The position numbers and the translations under genes are program-made. The notes beneath the pieces were generated by a model. The model did no database searches, was not told the origin of the DNA, and was given only the letters and a program-made list of their open reading frames with translations. 64,000 nt of DNA from NCBI RefSeq assembly GCF_002631185.1, contig NZ_PDNU01000005.1, forward strand, positions 54,222-118,221, given 5' to 3'. Within the stretch, counting starts at the first letter, position 1, and each line of letters opens with the position of its first letter. The DNA is from Teichococcus rhizosphaerae (GTDB taxonomy: Bacteria; Pseudomonadota; Alphaproteobacteria; Acetobacterales; Acetobacteraceae). This document shows positions 10,372-19,702 of the stretch, one piece after another.

Positions 10372-10395
10372 GGGCGCGCTGCGGAGGGGCTGGCG

Positions 10396-10680
10396 TCAGG
10401 CCGCCCCGCCCGCCTCCTCCGGGGTTTGCAGGCGCAGCGACAGGGCGTGCAGGCCGCTGCCGAACTCCTGTTCCAGCGCGGCGTGGACGGCGCGGGAGCG
10501 GGCCACGCGGCTCATCCCCGCGAAGGCGGGGCTGACCACCCGCACCGTGTAGTGGGTCTGCCCGCCGGGCGCCGCGCCGGCATGGCCGGCATGGCGGTGG
10601 CTTTCATCCAGGATCGAGACGTCCGCCCCGGCGAAGGCCGAGAGCAGGATCGTCCGCATGCGCTCTTCGCGTGTCGGCAT
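10396..10680 (-). CDS. BolA family protein
   Basis: A 94-residue BolA-like protein (start ATG 10680, MPTREERMRTIL). It contains the class motif DESHRHAGH, the following TVRVVSPAF strand and FAGMSRVARSRAVH. BolA proteins pair with monothiol glutaredoxins to carry Fe-S clusters or sense iron. A slightly longer start at 10698 is possible. The gene is divergent from the J-domain gene, and the order bolA / dnaJ-like / cobS / cobT is conserved in alphaproteobacteria. No glutaredoxin gene is in the window. Confidence 0.9.
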   Translation of the reverse strand: MPTREERMRTILLSAFAGADVSILDESHRHAGHAGAAPGGQTHYTVRVVSPAFAGMSRVARSRAVHAALEQEFGSGLHALSLRLQTPEEAGGAA

Positions 10681-10795
10681 GGCGGGGCGTGTTGACATGG
10701 CGGGGAGGTTTTCCACGCCGAAACCCGCCTGCCAAGCGAAAGGTTTGGCATCTGCCGCCTTGCGGGATGCCCGCGAGGCGCCCATAAACCACCAA

Positions 10796-11410
10796 ATGGC
10801 CCGCCGAGGCGAACGTCTCAGACCCGACAGCTCAACCCCGACCACACCGTGCGACGCGCCCGGCTGTGAGGCCCCGGGTGAGTTCCGCGCACCCCGCGAC
10901 CGCTCGCGCCTGCGCGACTACTACCATTTCTGCCTGGAGCATGTCCGCGCCTACAACCAGGCATGGGACTACTACAAGGGCATGAACGCCGACGAGATCG
11001 AGCAGAACCTGCGCGAGGACAGTTCCTGGCAGCGCCCCACCTGGCCGCTCGGCCGGCTCGGCGGCAATGCCAAGCTGAACCCCGAGCTGTTCCGCGACCC
11101 GCTCGGCCTGTTCGGCCAGGCGCCGCCGACGCCGCGCAAGAGCGCCAAGGAAGCGCCGCCCGAGCTGCGCGCCGCGCTCGACATGCTGGGCCTGGGCTGG
11201 CCGCTCGAGGAGGATGCGCTGCGCGCCCGCTACAAGGAGCTGGCCAAGCGCTACCACCCCGACACCAATGGCGGCGACAAGTCCGCCGAAGACCGCCTGA
11301 AGGACATCAACCGCGCCTATAGCCTGCTGCGCAAGCGGCTGGCCATGATGGCGGCGGAACAGCAGGCGCCGACCAAACCGCCCGCGGCATCCGCCAGCCG
11401 GGCGGCCTGA
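10796..11410 (+). CDS. J-domain (DnaJ-like) protein upstream of cobS
   Basis: A 204-residue protein. The N-terminal part holds a CDAPGCEAPG cysteine pair and a DYYHFCLEHV segment, and the C-terminal part is a J domain with HPD near residues 154-156 (KRYHPDTNGG). The HPD loop stimulates DnaK ATPase. The cysteines suggest a small metal-binding module, which is inference. I chose the ATG at 10796 (MARRGERLRPD) because upstream in-frame residues overlap bolA on the other strand. It lies 78 bp before cobS, so co-transcription with the cobaltochelatase genes is likely and a chaperone role for that complex is plausible. Confidence 0.88.
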   Translation: MARRGERLRPDSSTPTTPCDAPGCEAPGEFRAPRDRSRLRDYYHFCLEHVRAYNQAWDYYKGMNADEIEQNLREDSSWQRPTWPLGRLGGNAKLNPELFRDPLGLFGQAPPTPRKSAKEAPPELRAALDMLGLGWPLEEDALRARYKELAKRYHPDTNGGDKSAEDRLKDINRAYSLLRKRLAMMAAEQQAPTKPPAASASRAA

Positions 11411-11488
11411 GCAGCGAGAGCACCGACACCGCACCGCCCAGACACCGCCGCCAACCGCGAACGCACAGCCGAGAGCGAAGAGAGCCCA

Positions 11489-12496
11489 ATGACGAAGGTC
11501 GCCACATTGTCCGACGCCCGCCCCACCTCCGCGATCAACCTGCCCGACATCACCGTGAAGGCGCGCGAGGTCTTCGGCATCGACAGCGACCTGGAGGTTC
11601 CCGCCTTCTCGGTCCGCACCGAGCACGTGCCGGAGCCCGACCCCACCTACAAGTTCGACCGCGACACGACGCTGGCCATCCTGGCCGGCTTCGCCTTCAA
11701 CCGGCGCGTCATGGTCCAGGGCTATCACGGCACCGGCAAGTCCACCCATATCGAGCAGGTGGCGGCGCGGCTGAACTGGCCCTGCATCCGCGTCAACCTC
11801 GACAGCCACATCAGCCGCATCGACCTGATCGGCAAGGACGCCATCGTCCTCAAGGACGGCAAGCAGGTGACGGAGTTCCGCGAGGGCATCCTCCCCTGGG
11901 CGCTGCAGCACCCCTGCGCCATGGTGTTCGACGAGTATGACGCCGGCCGCCCGGACGTGATGTTCGTGATCCAGCGCGTGCTGGAGGTCGAGGGCAAGCT
12001 GACGCTGCTCGACCAGAACCGCGTGATCCGCCCGCACCCCGCCTTCCGCCTCTTCGCCACCGCCAACACGGTGGGCCTGGGCGACACCACCGGCCTCTAC
12101 CACGGCACCCAGCAGATCAATCAGGGCCAGATGGACCGCTGGAACATCGTGGCCACCCTGAACTACCTGCCGCACGCGCAGGAAAGCGCCATCGTCGCCG
12201 CCAAGCTCGGCGTCGAGCCGGGCGACGCGGCCGGCAGGAAGCGCATCGACGCCATGGTGGCGCTGGCCGACCTGACGCGCGCGGGCTTCATCGCCGGCGA
12301 CATCTCCACCGTCATGTCGCCGCGCACCGTCATCACCTGGGCCGAGAACGCGCGCATCTTCGGCGATGTGGGCTTCGCCTTCCGCCTCTCCTTCCTCAAC
12401 AAGTGCGACGAGGCGGAGCGCTCGACCGTGGCCGAGTACTACCAGCGCTGCTTCAACGAGGAAGTGCCGACCGGGCTGCTGGTTCGCAAGAACTGA
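11489..12496 (+). CDS. cobS: Cobaltochelatase subunit CobS (MoxR-type AAA+ ATPase)
   Basis: CobS with CobT forms the ATPase ring that activates CobN to insert cobalt into hydrogenobyrinate a,c-diamide in aerobic B12 synthesis. The 335-residue protein has Walker [10 protein letters not shown] near residue 77, Walker B MVFDEYD, and sensor 1 around FRLFATANT. Length fits CobS exactly. The linked cobT supports the assignment over a generic MoxR. cobN lies elsewhere. Confidence 0.95.
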   Translation: MTKVATLSDARPTSAINLPDITVKAREVFGIDSDLEVPAFSVRTEHVPEPDPTYKFDRDTTLAILAGFAFNRRVMVQGYHGTGKSTHIEQVAARLNWPCIRVNLDSHISRIDLIGKDAIVLKDGKQVTEFREGILPWALQHPCAMVFDEYDAGRPDVMFVIQRVLEVEGKLTLLDQNRVIRPHPAFRLFATANTVGLGDTTGLYHGTQQINQGQMDRWNIVATLNYLPHAQESAIVAAKLGVEPGDAAGRKRIDAMVALADLTRAGFIAGDISTVMSPRTVITWAENARIFGDVGFAFRLSFLNKCDEAERSTVAEYYQRCFNEEVPTGLLVRKN

Positions 12497-12504
12497 AGCC
12501 ATGG

Positions 12505-12559
12505 CCAGGAGGGGCGCCGCCCCTCCTGGACCTCCCCGCCAGGAACCTGAAATTCCTGG
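12505..12559. repeat. Palindromic (REP-like) element between cobS and cobT
   Basis: The 85-bp gap between cobS and cobT holds two hairpins. The first has perfect 12-base arms (12505-12516 and 12518-12529) and the second has 7-bp arms (12539-12545 and 12553-12559). The 13-mer TCCTGGACCTCCC occurs twice, 30 bp apart (12524 and 12554). Structured elements of this kind are often dispersed in high-GC alphaproteobacterial genomes. Whether this one is multi-copy cannot be told from the window. Confidence 0.6.
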
Positions 12560-12581
12560 ACCTCCCAGCAGGGGTTAAGCC

Positions 12582-14453
12582 ATGAGCGGTAGCGGCAAGG
12601 ACCTGACGCGTCAGGAAGAGTTCAAGCGGGCCACCGCCGGCACGCTGCGCGCCATCGCGCGCAACGCCGAGGTGCAGGTGGCCTACCAGCCGGGGCCCTC
12701 GGGGCTCGCCGGCAAGCGGGCGCGCCTGCCGCTGCCGACGCGCGCCCTGCCGCCGGCCGAGATGGCCCGGCTGCGCGGCGCGGCGGATGCCATCGCGCTG
12801 CGGCTCCGCCACCATGACGAGGCCGCCCATGCCGCCCGCACCCCCGCCCGCCGCGAGGCGCGCGAGGTGTTCGACGCGCTGGAGCAGGCCCGGGTGGAGG
12901 TGGTGGGCTCCCGGCTGATGCCGGGCGTCGCCGCCAATCTCGATGCCCGGCTGGCCGAGACCTGCGAGTCCGAGGGCTATGACCGGATGACGCGGAAGGA
13001 CCAGCTTCCGCTGCCCGCCGCGCTCTCGCTGCTGGCGCGCGAGCGCCTGTCCGGCCATCCCGCCCCCGCCGCGGCGCAGCGCATCCTCGACCTCTGGCGC
13101 GACACGCTGGGCGACAAGGCGGATGCCGCGCTGGACGAGATGGCCACCGCCAGCGACGACCAGGAGAAGTTCGCCAGCGCCGCCCGCAAGCTGCTTTCCG
13201 CCCTCGACCTCGCCGAGGCCGAGGTGGAGGCGGAGGCCGAGGAGGACGAGCAGGGCGACGAGGGCAGCGAGACCTCCAGCCAGCAGGACAATTCCTCCGA
13301 GGGCGAGGCGCAGAGCCAGGAAAGCGACCCGACGCTGGGCGCCCAGCCCGAATCCATGCAGGGCGAGGGCGCCGAGGAGGAAGGCGAGACGGAGGAGGAG
13401 GAGGGCGTCGCGGCCGAGGGCGAGGACCGCCCCGGCGGCCCGCAGCAGCGCAAGGAGGTGGCCCCCTCCGACGACGCCTCCGCCTACCGCGCCTTCACCA
13501 AGAAGTTCGACGAGGAGATCGAGGCGGAGGATCTGTGCGACGCCGAGGAGCTGGCGCGGCTCCGCCAGCAGCTCGACCAGCAGCTTTCCCATCTCCAGGG
13601 CGTGGTGTCCAAGCTGGCCAACCGGCTGCAGCGCCGCCTGCTGGCGCAGCAGCAGCGCGCCTGGGAGTTCGACCTGGAGGAAGGCCAGCTCGACGCGGCG
13701 CGTCTCGCCCGCATCGTCGCCAACCCGATGCTGTCGCTGTCCTACAAGCGGGAGCGGGAAGCGGATTTCCGCGACACCGTGGTCACCCTGCTGATCGACA
13801 ATTCCGGCTCCATGCGCGGCCGCCCCATCTCGGTGGCCGCCATGTGCTGCGACATCCTGGCGCGCACGCTGGAGCGCTGCTCGGTGAAGGTGGAGATCCT
13901 GGGCTTCACCACCCGCGCCTGGAAGGGCGGCCAGAGCCGCGAGCGCTGGGTGCAGGAAGGCAAGCCGCGTAACCCCGGCCGCCTGAACGATTTGCGCCAC
14001 GTCATCTACAAGAGCGCCGACGCGCCCTGGCGCCGCGCCCGCAAGAACCTCGGCCTGATGCTGCGCGAGGGGCTGCTCAAGGAGAACATCGACGGCGAGG
14101 CGCTGGACTGGGCCTATAAGCGCCTGATGATGCGCCCCGAGCGGCGCCGCATCCTGATGGTGATCAGCGACGGCGCGCCGGTCGACGACAGCACGCTTTC
14201 CGTCAATCCGGGCAACTACCTGGAGCGGCACCTGCGCAAGGTGATCCACGACATCGAGCACCGCGACATCGTGGAGCTGATCGCCATCGGCATCGGGCAC
14301 GACGTGACGCGCTACTACCGCCGCGCCGTCACCATCGTCGATGCGGAGGAGCTGGGCGGCACGATGATGAAGAAGCTGGCCGAGCTGTTCGACGAGGACG
14401 CGGCCGCCGCCTTCCAGCGCGCGGCGACCGAGCGGGCGCCGCTGCTCGCCTGA
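12582..14453 (+). CDS. cobT: Cobaltochelatase subunit CobT
   Basis: CobT is the VWA partner of CobS in the aerobic cobalt chelatase. The 623-residue protein has an N-terminal helical domain (1-200), a strongly acidic low-complexity stretch (about 205-300, rich in Glu, Asp, Gly and Gln) and a C-terminal von Willebrand A domain. The MIDAS motif DNSGSM lies near residue 406. Length and layout match CobT. The start ATG at 12582 follows a GC-rich palindromic spacer rather than a strong ribosome site. Confidence 0.95.
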   Translation: MSGSGKDLTRQEEFKRATAGTLRAIARNAEVQVAYQPGPSGLAGKRARLPLPTRALPPAEMARLRGAADAIALRLRHHDEAAHAARTPARREAREVFDALEQARVEVVGSRLMPGVAANLDARLAETCESEGYDRMTRKDQLPLPAALSLLARERLSGHPAPAAAQRILDLWRDTLGDKADAALDEMATASDDQEKFASAARKLLSALDLAEAEVEAEAEEDEQGDEGSETSSQQDNSSEGEAQSQESDPTLGAQPESMQGEGAEEEGETEEEEGVAAEGEDRPGGPQQRKEVAPSDDASAYRAFTKKFDEEIEAEDLCDAEELARLRQQLDQQLSHLQGVVSKLANRLQRRLLAQQQRAWEFDLEEGQLDAARLARIVANPMLSLSYKREREADFRDTVVTLLIDNSGSMRGRPISVAAMCCDILARTLERCSVKVEILGFTTRAWKGGQSRERWVQEGKPRNPGRLNDLRHVIYKSADAPWRRARKNLGLMLREGLLKENIDGEALDWAYKRLMMRPERRRILMVISDGAPVDDSTLSVNPGNYLERHLRKVIHDIEHRDIVELIAIGIGHDVTRYYRRAVTIVDAEELGGTMMKKLAELFDEDAAAAFQRAATERAPLLA

Positions 14454-14463
14454 CGCGGCCCGC

Positions 14464-15462
14464 ATGCTGAACCCGCCGGGGCGCCGTGGCCTGCTGGCCA
14501 TGGCCGCGCTGGGAGGGCTCGGGGCCTGCGCGACGCTGCGGCTGGCCGGGGAGCCGGCCACGCCCCTCCCCCCCCTCGCCCTGCCGCCCGGCACTCCCCT
14601 GGAATCGCGCGGCGGGCTCCGGCTGAACCGGCATGCCATCGGCTTCGGCGGGCTTTCCGCCCTGCATGTCGATGACGCGCTGCGGCTGACCGCGATCAGC
14701 GACCAGGGGCGCTGGCTCCAGGCCGGGCTGCGGCTGGGGCCGGAAGGGGAGCCGCGGGCGCTGGAGGCGATCGAAACGGGACGGCTGGCCAGCGAGTTCC
14801 CGATCTCCCTGCCCCGCAGCGTCGATGGCGATGCCGAATCGCTGGCGCCAGGACCGGGCGGGGGCTGGCTGGTGGGGTTCGAGCGGCGCCACCGCGTCTG
14901 CGCCCATGACACGCTGCGCGGCCCGTGCCGGCCCGTCGCCATGCCCTCCGCGCTGCGCCTGGCGCCCGTCAATGGCGGGCTGGAAAGCCTGGCGGCGCTG
15001 CCTGGCGGGCGCTGGCTGGCCATCACGGAAGCCATGCCGGCGGAGGCGGAAGGCACGCGCCGGGCCTGGCTGGGAAGCCCCGGCGCGTGGCTGCCCCTGG
15101 CCTACCGCCCCACCCCGGGCTTCGTGCCCACCGATGCCTGCGGCCTGCCCGATGGCGGCGCGCTGGTGGTGGAGCGCGGCTTCGGCCTGCCGCACGGCTT
15201 CCAGGGCCGGCTGCTGCACCTTCCGGCCGCCCGGCTGGCCAACCCTGGCGAAGGGGCGGTGCTGCAGGCCGAGACGCTGCTGCCCGAAACGGCGCTGCCG
15301 CGCGAGAACTGGGAGGGTGTCGCCAGCTTCCGCCATGCCGGGCGGCACTGGGTCGCGCTGCTGGCCGACGACAACGAGCTTTTCTTCCAGGAAGGGCTGC
15401 TGCTGCTGTTCACCTTCCGCGCGGGGATGGCGCCGGAAGCGCTCAGCCACCCCCGGTCCTGA
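14464..15462 (+). CDS. Phytase-like esterase domain lipoprotein
   Basis: A 332-residue predicted exported protein starting 10 bp after cobT. The N-terminus has an RRGLLAM twin-arginine-like stretch, a hydrophobic segment and a lipobox-like LGAC near residue 22, suggesting a lipoprotein. The rest resembles the esterase-like-activity-of-phytase family (beta-propeller), with FGGLSAL, VDGDAESLA and NWEGVASF motifs. Family members are annotated from weak activity data, so substrate is uncertain. Its 3' end overlaps the convergent kinase-like gene by 20 bp. Confidence 0.8.
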   Translation: MLNPPGRRGLLAMAALGGLGACATLRLAGEPATPLPPLALPPGTPLESRGGLRLNRHAIGFGGLSALHVDDALRLTAISDQGRWLQAGLRLGPEGEPRALEAIETGRLASEFPISLPRSVDGDAESLAPGPGGGWLVGFERRHRVCAHDTLRGPCRPVAMPSALRLAPVNGGLESLAALPGGRWLAITEAMPAEAEGTRRAWLGSPGAWLPLAYRPTPGFVPTDACGLPDGGALVVERGFGLPHGFQGRLLHLPAARLANPGEGAVLQAETLLPETALPRENWEGVASFRHAGRHWVALLADDNELFFQEGLLLLFTFRAGMAPEALSHPRS

Positions 15463-16279
15463 CGAGGGGCGCCGTTGTCTGCCCGGCCCTTCCCCGCGCC
15501 TCCGCCGGCATGGCGGGCGCGGGGGAGGCGCGGAGCAGGCGGCGGCGCGGCAGGGTCATCCAGCTCCGCGCGCCGAGGCCCGGCACCGCCTCCACGGTCA
15601 GCTCCCCCTCATGGGCGCGCAGAAGCTGGCGCGCCAGCACCAGCCCCAGCCCCAGGCCCCGCGTGCCGTCCCCGGCGGCGCCGCGGCCCAGGTCGCTGGC
15701 GGCCAGCCCCGCTCCCTCATCCTCCACCAGGATGGACAGCGTCTCCTCCGCCTGCACCAGCCGCAGGTCGATGGGATCGCCCTCCCGCGTGTGGCGCGCG
15801 GCGCGGGCCAGCAGCTCGACCAGCGCGCCCTTGAGCGCGCGGCGGTCGGCGAACAGGACGAGCGCCGCGAGATCGGGGGCGATGCGCCAGTGCCGCGTGC
15901 CGGGCGCCAGGGCGAGCGACACCTGCTCCACCACCTCCCGCAGCAGCGGCGCCAGCGGCACGGCCTCCTCGCGCAGGCGGCGGGGCGCGGCGGCGGCGGC
16001 GGCCAGGTCATGCACATCGGCCGCCAGGCAGAGCAGCGTGCGGGCATGGCCCTCCAGCGCGCCGCCCGGCGGCTGCCGCGCCGCCTGCCCCAGCAGGGCC
16101 AGGCCCAGCCCTTGCAGCTCCCGCGCGAAAAGGCCGAGATGGCGGTCGCGCTGCGCCAGCTCCTGCTCCATTCCGGCGGCCCGGCCCTCGGCGCGGCGGC
16201 GCTCGCGCTCCACCATGCAGAGCAGCAGCCCCAATCCGGAAAGCGCGGCCATCAGGACAATCAGGGAAAAGGTCGCCAT
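15443..16279 (-). CDS. Degenerate membrane-anchored histidine-kinase-like protein
   Basis: A 278-residue protein with one N-terminal TM helix (about 4-21), a coiled stretch (22-50), a HisKA-like dimerisation region (45-100) and an HATPase_c-like domain (105-250). G1 (EDEGAG, near 186) and G2 (GLGLGL, near 199) boxes are present. Where the phosphoacceptor normally sits (SHELR-type motif) this protein reads FARELQ, with Arg53 in place of His. The N-box reads LLARAARHT, with Arg159 in place of the catalytic Asn. It may therefore be a non-phosphorylating scaffold. No response regulator is adjacent. The start follows the rpmB terminator by 36 bp. Confidence 0.72.
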   Translation of the reverse strand: MATFSLIVLMAALSGLGLLLCMVERERRRAEGRAAGMEQELAQRDRHLGLFARELQGLGLALLGQAARQPPGGALEGHARTLLCLAADVHDLAAAAAAPRRLREEAVPLAPLLREVVEQVSLALAPGTRHWRIAPDLAALVLFADRRALKGALVELLARAARHTREGDPIDLRLVQAEETLSILVEDEGAGLAASDLGRGAAGDGTRGLGLGLVLARQLLRAHEGELTVEAVPGLGARSWMTLPRRRLLRASPAPAMPAEARGRAGQTTAPLVRTGGG

Positions 16280-16299
16280 GCGCTCATGCTGCGCGACGA

Positions 16300-16344
16300 C
16301 GACGAAGAAAAAGTAAACGCGCCCCGCTTGTGGCGGGGCGCGTT
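16300..16344 (-). terminator. Rho-independent terminator of rpmB
   Basis: A perfect 12-bp stem (16316-16327 with 16333-16344) with a 5-base loop lies downstream of rpmB on the minus strand. It is followed by a T-rich tract (read on the minus strand at 16300-16315). This is the textbook pattern. Confidence 0.88.
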
Positions 16345-16388
16345 CGCATCTGGTCCGTGCGCCCCCGGCAAAGGGGGCGGAAGGCGCC

Positions 16389-16691
16389 TCAGGCCGCGGC
16401 GGCGGCCTTCTTCTCCTGCGCCTTCAGGATGCGGCGCTTGAGGGTCAGGGCCTCGGCCGGCAGCTTCCGGTCGGGGGTGCCGAGCAGGAAGGAATCCAGG
16501 CCGCCATTGTGCTCCACCGTGCGGATGCCGTTGGTGGAGAGGCGCAGCTGGATGGAGGTGCCAAGAACGTCGGAGAAGAACGAGTTCTCCTGCAGGTTCG
16601 GCAGGAACCGGCGACGCGTCTTGTTGTTGGCGTGGCTGACGTTGTTGCCCGTCAGCACGCCCTTGCCGGTGATGCCGCAACGGCGAGCCAT
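16389..16691 (-). CDS. rpmB: 50S ribosomal protein L28
   Basis: A component of the large ribosomal subunit. The 100-residue protein begins [20 protein letters not shown] and includes the L28 segments RRRFLPNLQ and VRTVEH-like IRTVEHNGG. It has an Ala/Lys-rich C-terminal tail. Length is typical for alphaproteobacteria. A strong terminator follows. Confidence 0.97.
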   Translation of the reverse strand: MARRCGITGKGVLTGNNVSHANNKTRRRFLPNLQENSFFSDVLGTSIQLRLSTNGIRTVEHNGGLDSFLLGTPDRKLPAEALTLKRRILKAQEKKAAAAA

Positions 16692-16846
16692 GGCGCTAAC
16701 CCTTCAATCGGAGCGAGGGTAGCGGCACGCGCCGCACACCCAACATGAAAAACAGAGGGGGCGTATGGCCCGCCCCCCCGCGAGAGTCAAGGATCCGACC
16801 GCGCGGCGGCGGCGGAAATCCTCTTCCCCGCCCGCTGCGCGGGATC

Positions 16847-17110
16847 TCAGAACTCGCTGCCGGTGGGCGGACCCTGACGCATCTCCGCCAGCTCCCCCGC
16901 CTCGACCGAGGCCAGGGCGCTGCGCAGCACGTTGGCGATGGCCTCGTCGCGCATGCTGCGCGCCATCAGCCCCAGCGCGCCGCCGAGCAGGGCGGAGGCG
17001 ACCGAGATCGGCGCGATCTTCTGCTCGATCATGTATTCGATCGCCTTGTCCACCACGGAACCGGCATGGCTGAGATCTTCCGGGGCCACCCCCTGCGGAT
17101 CGAGTTGCAT
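16847..17110 (-). CDS. Small helical protein of unknown function upstream of rpmB
   Basis: An 87-residue protein with a strong AGGAGG ribosome site 7 bases before its ATG. It has a hydrophobic central stretch (IAPISVASALLGGALGLMA, residues about 32-50) that could be one TM helix or a buried helix, and an acidic C-terminal helix. I do not recognise a family. Codon use is normal for the window. It is on the same strand as rpmB, with 155 bp between them. Confidence 0.7.
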   Translation of the reverse strand: MQLDPQGVAPEDLSHAGSVVDKAIEYMIEQKIAPISVASALLGGALGLMARSMRDEAIANVLRSALASVEAGELAEMRQGPPTGSEF

Positions 17111-17294
17111 CTGGTGCCCTCCTGGAAACAGGGAGGTTACTTAAGTGACGAGGCAGGGCGCGAAAACCCCATTCCCCGCGAAAGATCCGCAGGCGAACCG
17201 GCCTGCCTGCCCGGCGAGCAGGGTCTGGCAGTTTTTCCTGGTGAAAGAACCGCAGCACGGATTAGCCTGACGGAACAAAACCAAGAGTTGAATT

Positions 17295-17528
17295 GTGCTG
17301 AAGAGAAATATCTTTTTGATGTTTGCTCTTTATTCCAGCAGCATCCTGCCGGCTCATGCCCAAGGCTTCACAAGCTACGGGCCGAGCGGCATCACCACCT
17401 TCCGGGGCGACGGCTTTGGCGGCGGCACCGCCTACGGGCCGAACGGCATCACCACCTTCCGGGGCGATGGCTTTGGCGGCGGCACCGCCTATGGCCCGAA
17501 CGGCATCACCACCTTTCGCGGCCAGTGA
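17295..17528 (+). CDS. Small exported tandem-repeat protein
   Basis: A 77-residue protein. A signal peptide (KR then a hydrophobic stretch, cleavage after AHA near residue 22) is followed almost entirely by a 19-residue repeat, present 2.6 times: YGPNGITTFRGDGFGGGTA. The start is a GTG at 17295 in unusually AT-rich DNA for this genome. The signal peptide and in-frame repeat support a real gene. The Gly/Thr/Tyr/Phe repeat is low in charge and could self-associate or bind a surface. I know similar small exported repeat proteins in Proteobacteria, but without a proven function. Confidence 0.65.
   Translation: MLKRNIFLMFALYSSSILPAHAQGFTSYGPSGITTFRGDGFGGGTAYGPNGITTFRGDGFGGGTAYGPNGITTFRGQ
17379..17525 (+). 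repeat. 57-bp tandem repeat, 2.6 copies
   Basis: Units at 17379-17435, 17436-17492 and a partial one at 17493-17525. The first two differ at only a few positions, mostly synonymous. All lie inside the exported repeat protein and keep its frame. Confidence 0.9.
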
Positions 17529-17658
17529 GGCGGTATCGGGCAGGTCGCATCGCACGGGCTGCACACGGCGCCTCGCCTGACTGACGCACCGGCGCCGCGC
17601 CCCTGGGCAGAACCGTTCCGGAAAAGCCCGCCCCGCCTTCGCCGGCAGCCTCGCCGGA

Positions 17659-19563
17659 TCAGCCGCGCGGGTCGTGCGCTGGCTGGCGCTGGCCTTGCAC
17701 CGCCTCCACCCCCGCGGCGCGCGCCGCCTCCTGGGCCGCCGCCGCCGCCTCGGCCGCCGCCACCGCCTCGGACTGGCGCCGCCACATCTGCGCGTAGAGG
17801 CCATCCGCCGCCATCAGCGCCGCATGGTTGCCGCGCTCGGCGATCTGCCCCTCCTGCAGCACGATGATCTCGTCCGCCTCCACCACGGTGGACAGGCGGT
17901 GGGCGATGACCAGCGTGGTGCGCCCGGCCGAGACGCCGCGCAGCGCCGCCTGGATCTCCTGCTCGGTGCGGGTGTCGAGCGCGCTGGTGGCCTCGTCCAG
18001 GATCAGCACGCGCGGGTCCTTCAGGATGGTGCGGGCGATCGCCACGCGCTGCTTCTCGCCGCCCGAGAGCTTCAGGCCGCGCTCGCCCACCCGCGTGTCG
18101 TAGCCCTCCGGCAGCCGCAGGACGAAGTCATGCACCTGGGCGAGCCTCGCCGCCTGCTCGATCTCGGCATCCGAGGCGCCGGGGCGGCCATAGGCGATGT
18201 TGTAGCGGATGGTGTCGTTGAACAGCACCGTGTCCTGCGGCACCACGCCGATGGCGGCGCGCAGCGATTCCTGCGTCACCGCGCGCAGATCCTGCCCGTC
18301 GAGCAGGATGCGTCCCGACTGTGCGTCGTAGAAGCGGAACAGCAGGCGGGAGATGGTGGACTTGCCCGCCCCCGTCGGCCCGACGATGGCGAGCGTCCGC
18401 CCCGCCGGCACGTGGAAGGACACGCCCCTGAGGATGGTGCGGTCCGCGCGGTAGCCGAAGCGCACATCCTCGAACACCAGATCGCCCGGGCCGGCGGCGA
18501 GCGGCGTGGCGCCGGGGGCGTCGGCCACTTCCTGCTTCTCGCGCATCAGGGTGAACATGGCCTCCATGTCCACCAGCCCCTGCTTCAGCTCGCGATAGAC
18601 GAAGCCCAGGAAGTTGAGTGGCAGGTAGAGCTGGATCAGGTAGGTGTTGACCAGCACGAAGTCGCCCACCGTCATGCGGCCCTCGGCGACGCCGCGCGCG
18701 GCCATCAGCATCACCGCCGTGAGGCCGAGCGCGATGATCGCCGCCTGCCCCATGTTGAGGTAGTTCAGCGTCACCTCGGAGCGGGTATAGGCCTGCTCGT
18801 AGCGCGCGAGCGAGGCGTCGTAGCGCCGCTCCTCGTGGCGCTCGTTGCCGAAATACTTGACCGTCTCGTAGTTCAGCAGGCTGTCGATCGCCTTGGTGTT
18901 GGCCTCCTGGTCCATCTCGTTCATGGCGCGCCGGAAGCGCAGGCGCCAGTCGGTGAAGACGAGGGTGAAGGCGATGTAGAGCCCGATCGTCAGCAGCGTG
19001 ACGAGGGCGAAGCTGATGTCGAACAGCCCCCACAAGATGCCGGCGACGAGCAGGATCTCGATCAGCGTGGGGATGATGTTGAACAGCATGAAGTCGAGGA
19101 CGAAGTTGATGCCCCGCGTGCCGCGCTCGATGACGCGGGACATGCCGCCCGTCTGCCGGTCCAGGTGGAAGCGCAGGGAAAGCGCGTGCAGGTGGCGGAA
19201 CACGTTGAGCGCGATGACGCGGCCCGCGCGCGCCTGCACGCGGGTGAACACGGCGTCGCGCAGCTCGGCCATCCAGGAGGAGGTGATGCGCAGCAGGCCA
19301 TAGCCCAGCACCAGCGCGATGGGCACGGTGGCCACCGCGGCGGCGGTGCCGCCCGCCGGGCCCAGCGCATCGACGGCGCGCGCATAGACGATGGGCACCA
19401 GCACGTTGGCGCCCTTGGCCAGCACCATCAGCACCAGGGCGATGACGACGCGGGCCCGCAGCCCCGGCTCGTTGCGGGGCCAGAGATAGGGGGCGAGGGT
19501 CAGCAATGTCTGCATGTGGCCGCGCGGGCGCGCCGGCGCGGCGGGAGGAACGGGCACGGGCAA
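17659..19563 (-). CDS. Atm1-type ABC exporter (fused permease and ATPase)
   Basis: A 634-residue half-transporter. The N-terminal membrane domain (about 30-330) has six predicted helices and the NRTGG-like DRQTGGMSRVIERG segment typical of the HMT1/Atm1 group. The ATPase domain (about 345-590) has Walker A GPTGAGKST, signature LSGGEKQR and Walker B VLILDEATSALD. Bacterial Atm1 proteins export glutathione-linked metals or persulfides and work as homodimers. The Ala-rich C-terminal tail is unusual but without known role. Start: ATG 19563 or ATG 19515 (MQTLLTLAP), the latter being closer to homologues. Confidence 0.9.
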   Translation of the reverse strand: MPVPVPPAAPARPRGHMQTLLTLAPYLWPRNEPGLRARVVIALVLMVLAKGANVLVPIVYARAVDALGPAGGTAAAVATVPIALVLGYGLLRITSSWMAELRDAVFTRVQARAGRVIALNVFRHLHALSLRFHLDRQTGGMSRVIERGTRGINFVLDFMLFNIIPTLIEILLVAGILWGLFDISFALVTLLTIGLYIAFTLVFTDWRLRFRRAMNEMDQEANTKAIDSLLNYETVKYFGNERHEERRYDASLARYEQAYTRSEVTLNYLNMGQAAIIALGLTAVMLMAARGVAEGRMTVGDFVLVNTYLIQLYLPLNFLGFVYRELKQGLVDMEAMFTLMREKQEVADAPGATPLAAGPGDLVFEDVRFGYRADRTILRGVSFHVPAGRTLAIVGPTGAGKSTISRLLFRFYDAQSGRILLDGQDLRAVTQESLRAAIGVVPQDTVLFNDTIRYNIAYGRPGASDAEIEQAARLAQVHDFVLRLPEGYDTRVGERGLKLSGGEKQRVAIARTILKDPRVLILDEATSALDTRTEQEIQAALRGVSAGRTTLVIAHRLSTVVEADEIIVLQEGQIAERGNHAALMAADGLYAQMWRRQSEAVAAAEAAAAAQEAARAAGVEAVQGQRQPAHDPRG

Positions 19564-19702
19564 TCTCCAGTCGGTCGGGCGTTACATGGCGCCCGGCGCC
19601 GGCATGGGCAATGCGCCCGGGGGGCATGGCAGGAGACCACAGGCCGCGAGGATCGTCCGAGAACCATTGCCGCCCGCGCGCGCGGGCGGCATGAGAAGGG
19701 AC

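Noticed and set aside
12453..15056. A leftward open frame of 867 codons opposite cobT
   Set aside because: It is a shadow of cobT and the phytase-like gene, has no recognisable motif and has composition typical of antisense reading.
17379..17525. Tandem 57-bp repeats as a CRISPR array
   Set aside because: Units are contiguous with no unique spacers and stay in a protein reading frame.
17262..17804. A leftward frame of 180 codons over the 57-bp repeat
   Set aside because: The rightward frame has a signal peptide and in-frame repeats. This one overlaps the exporter end and has no sensible start.
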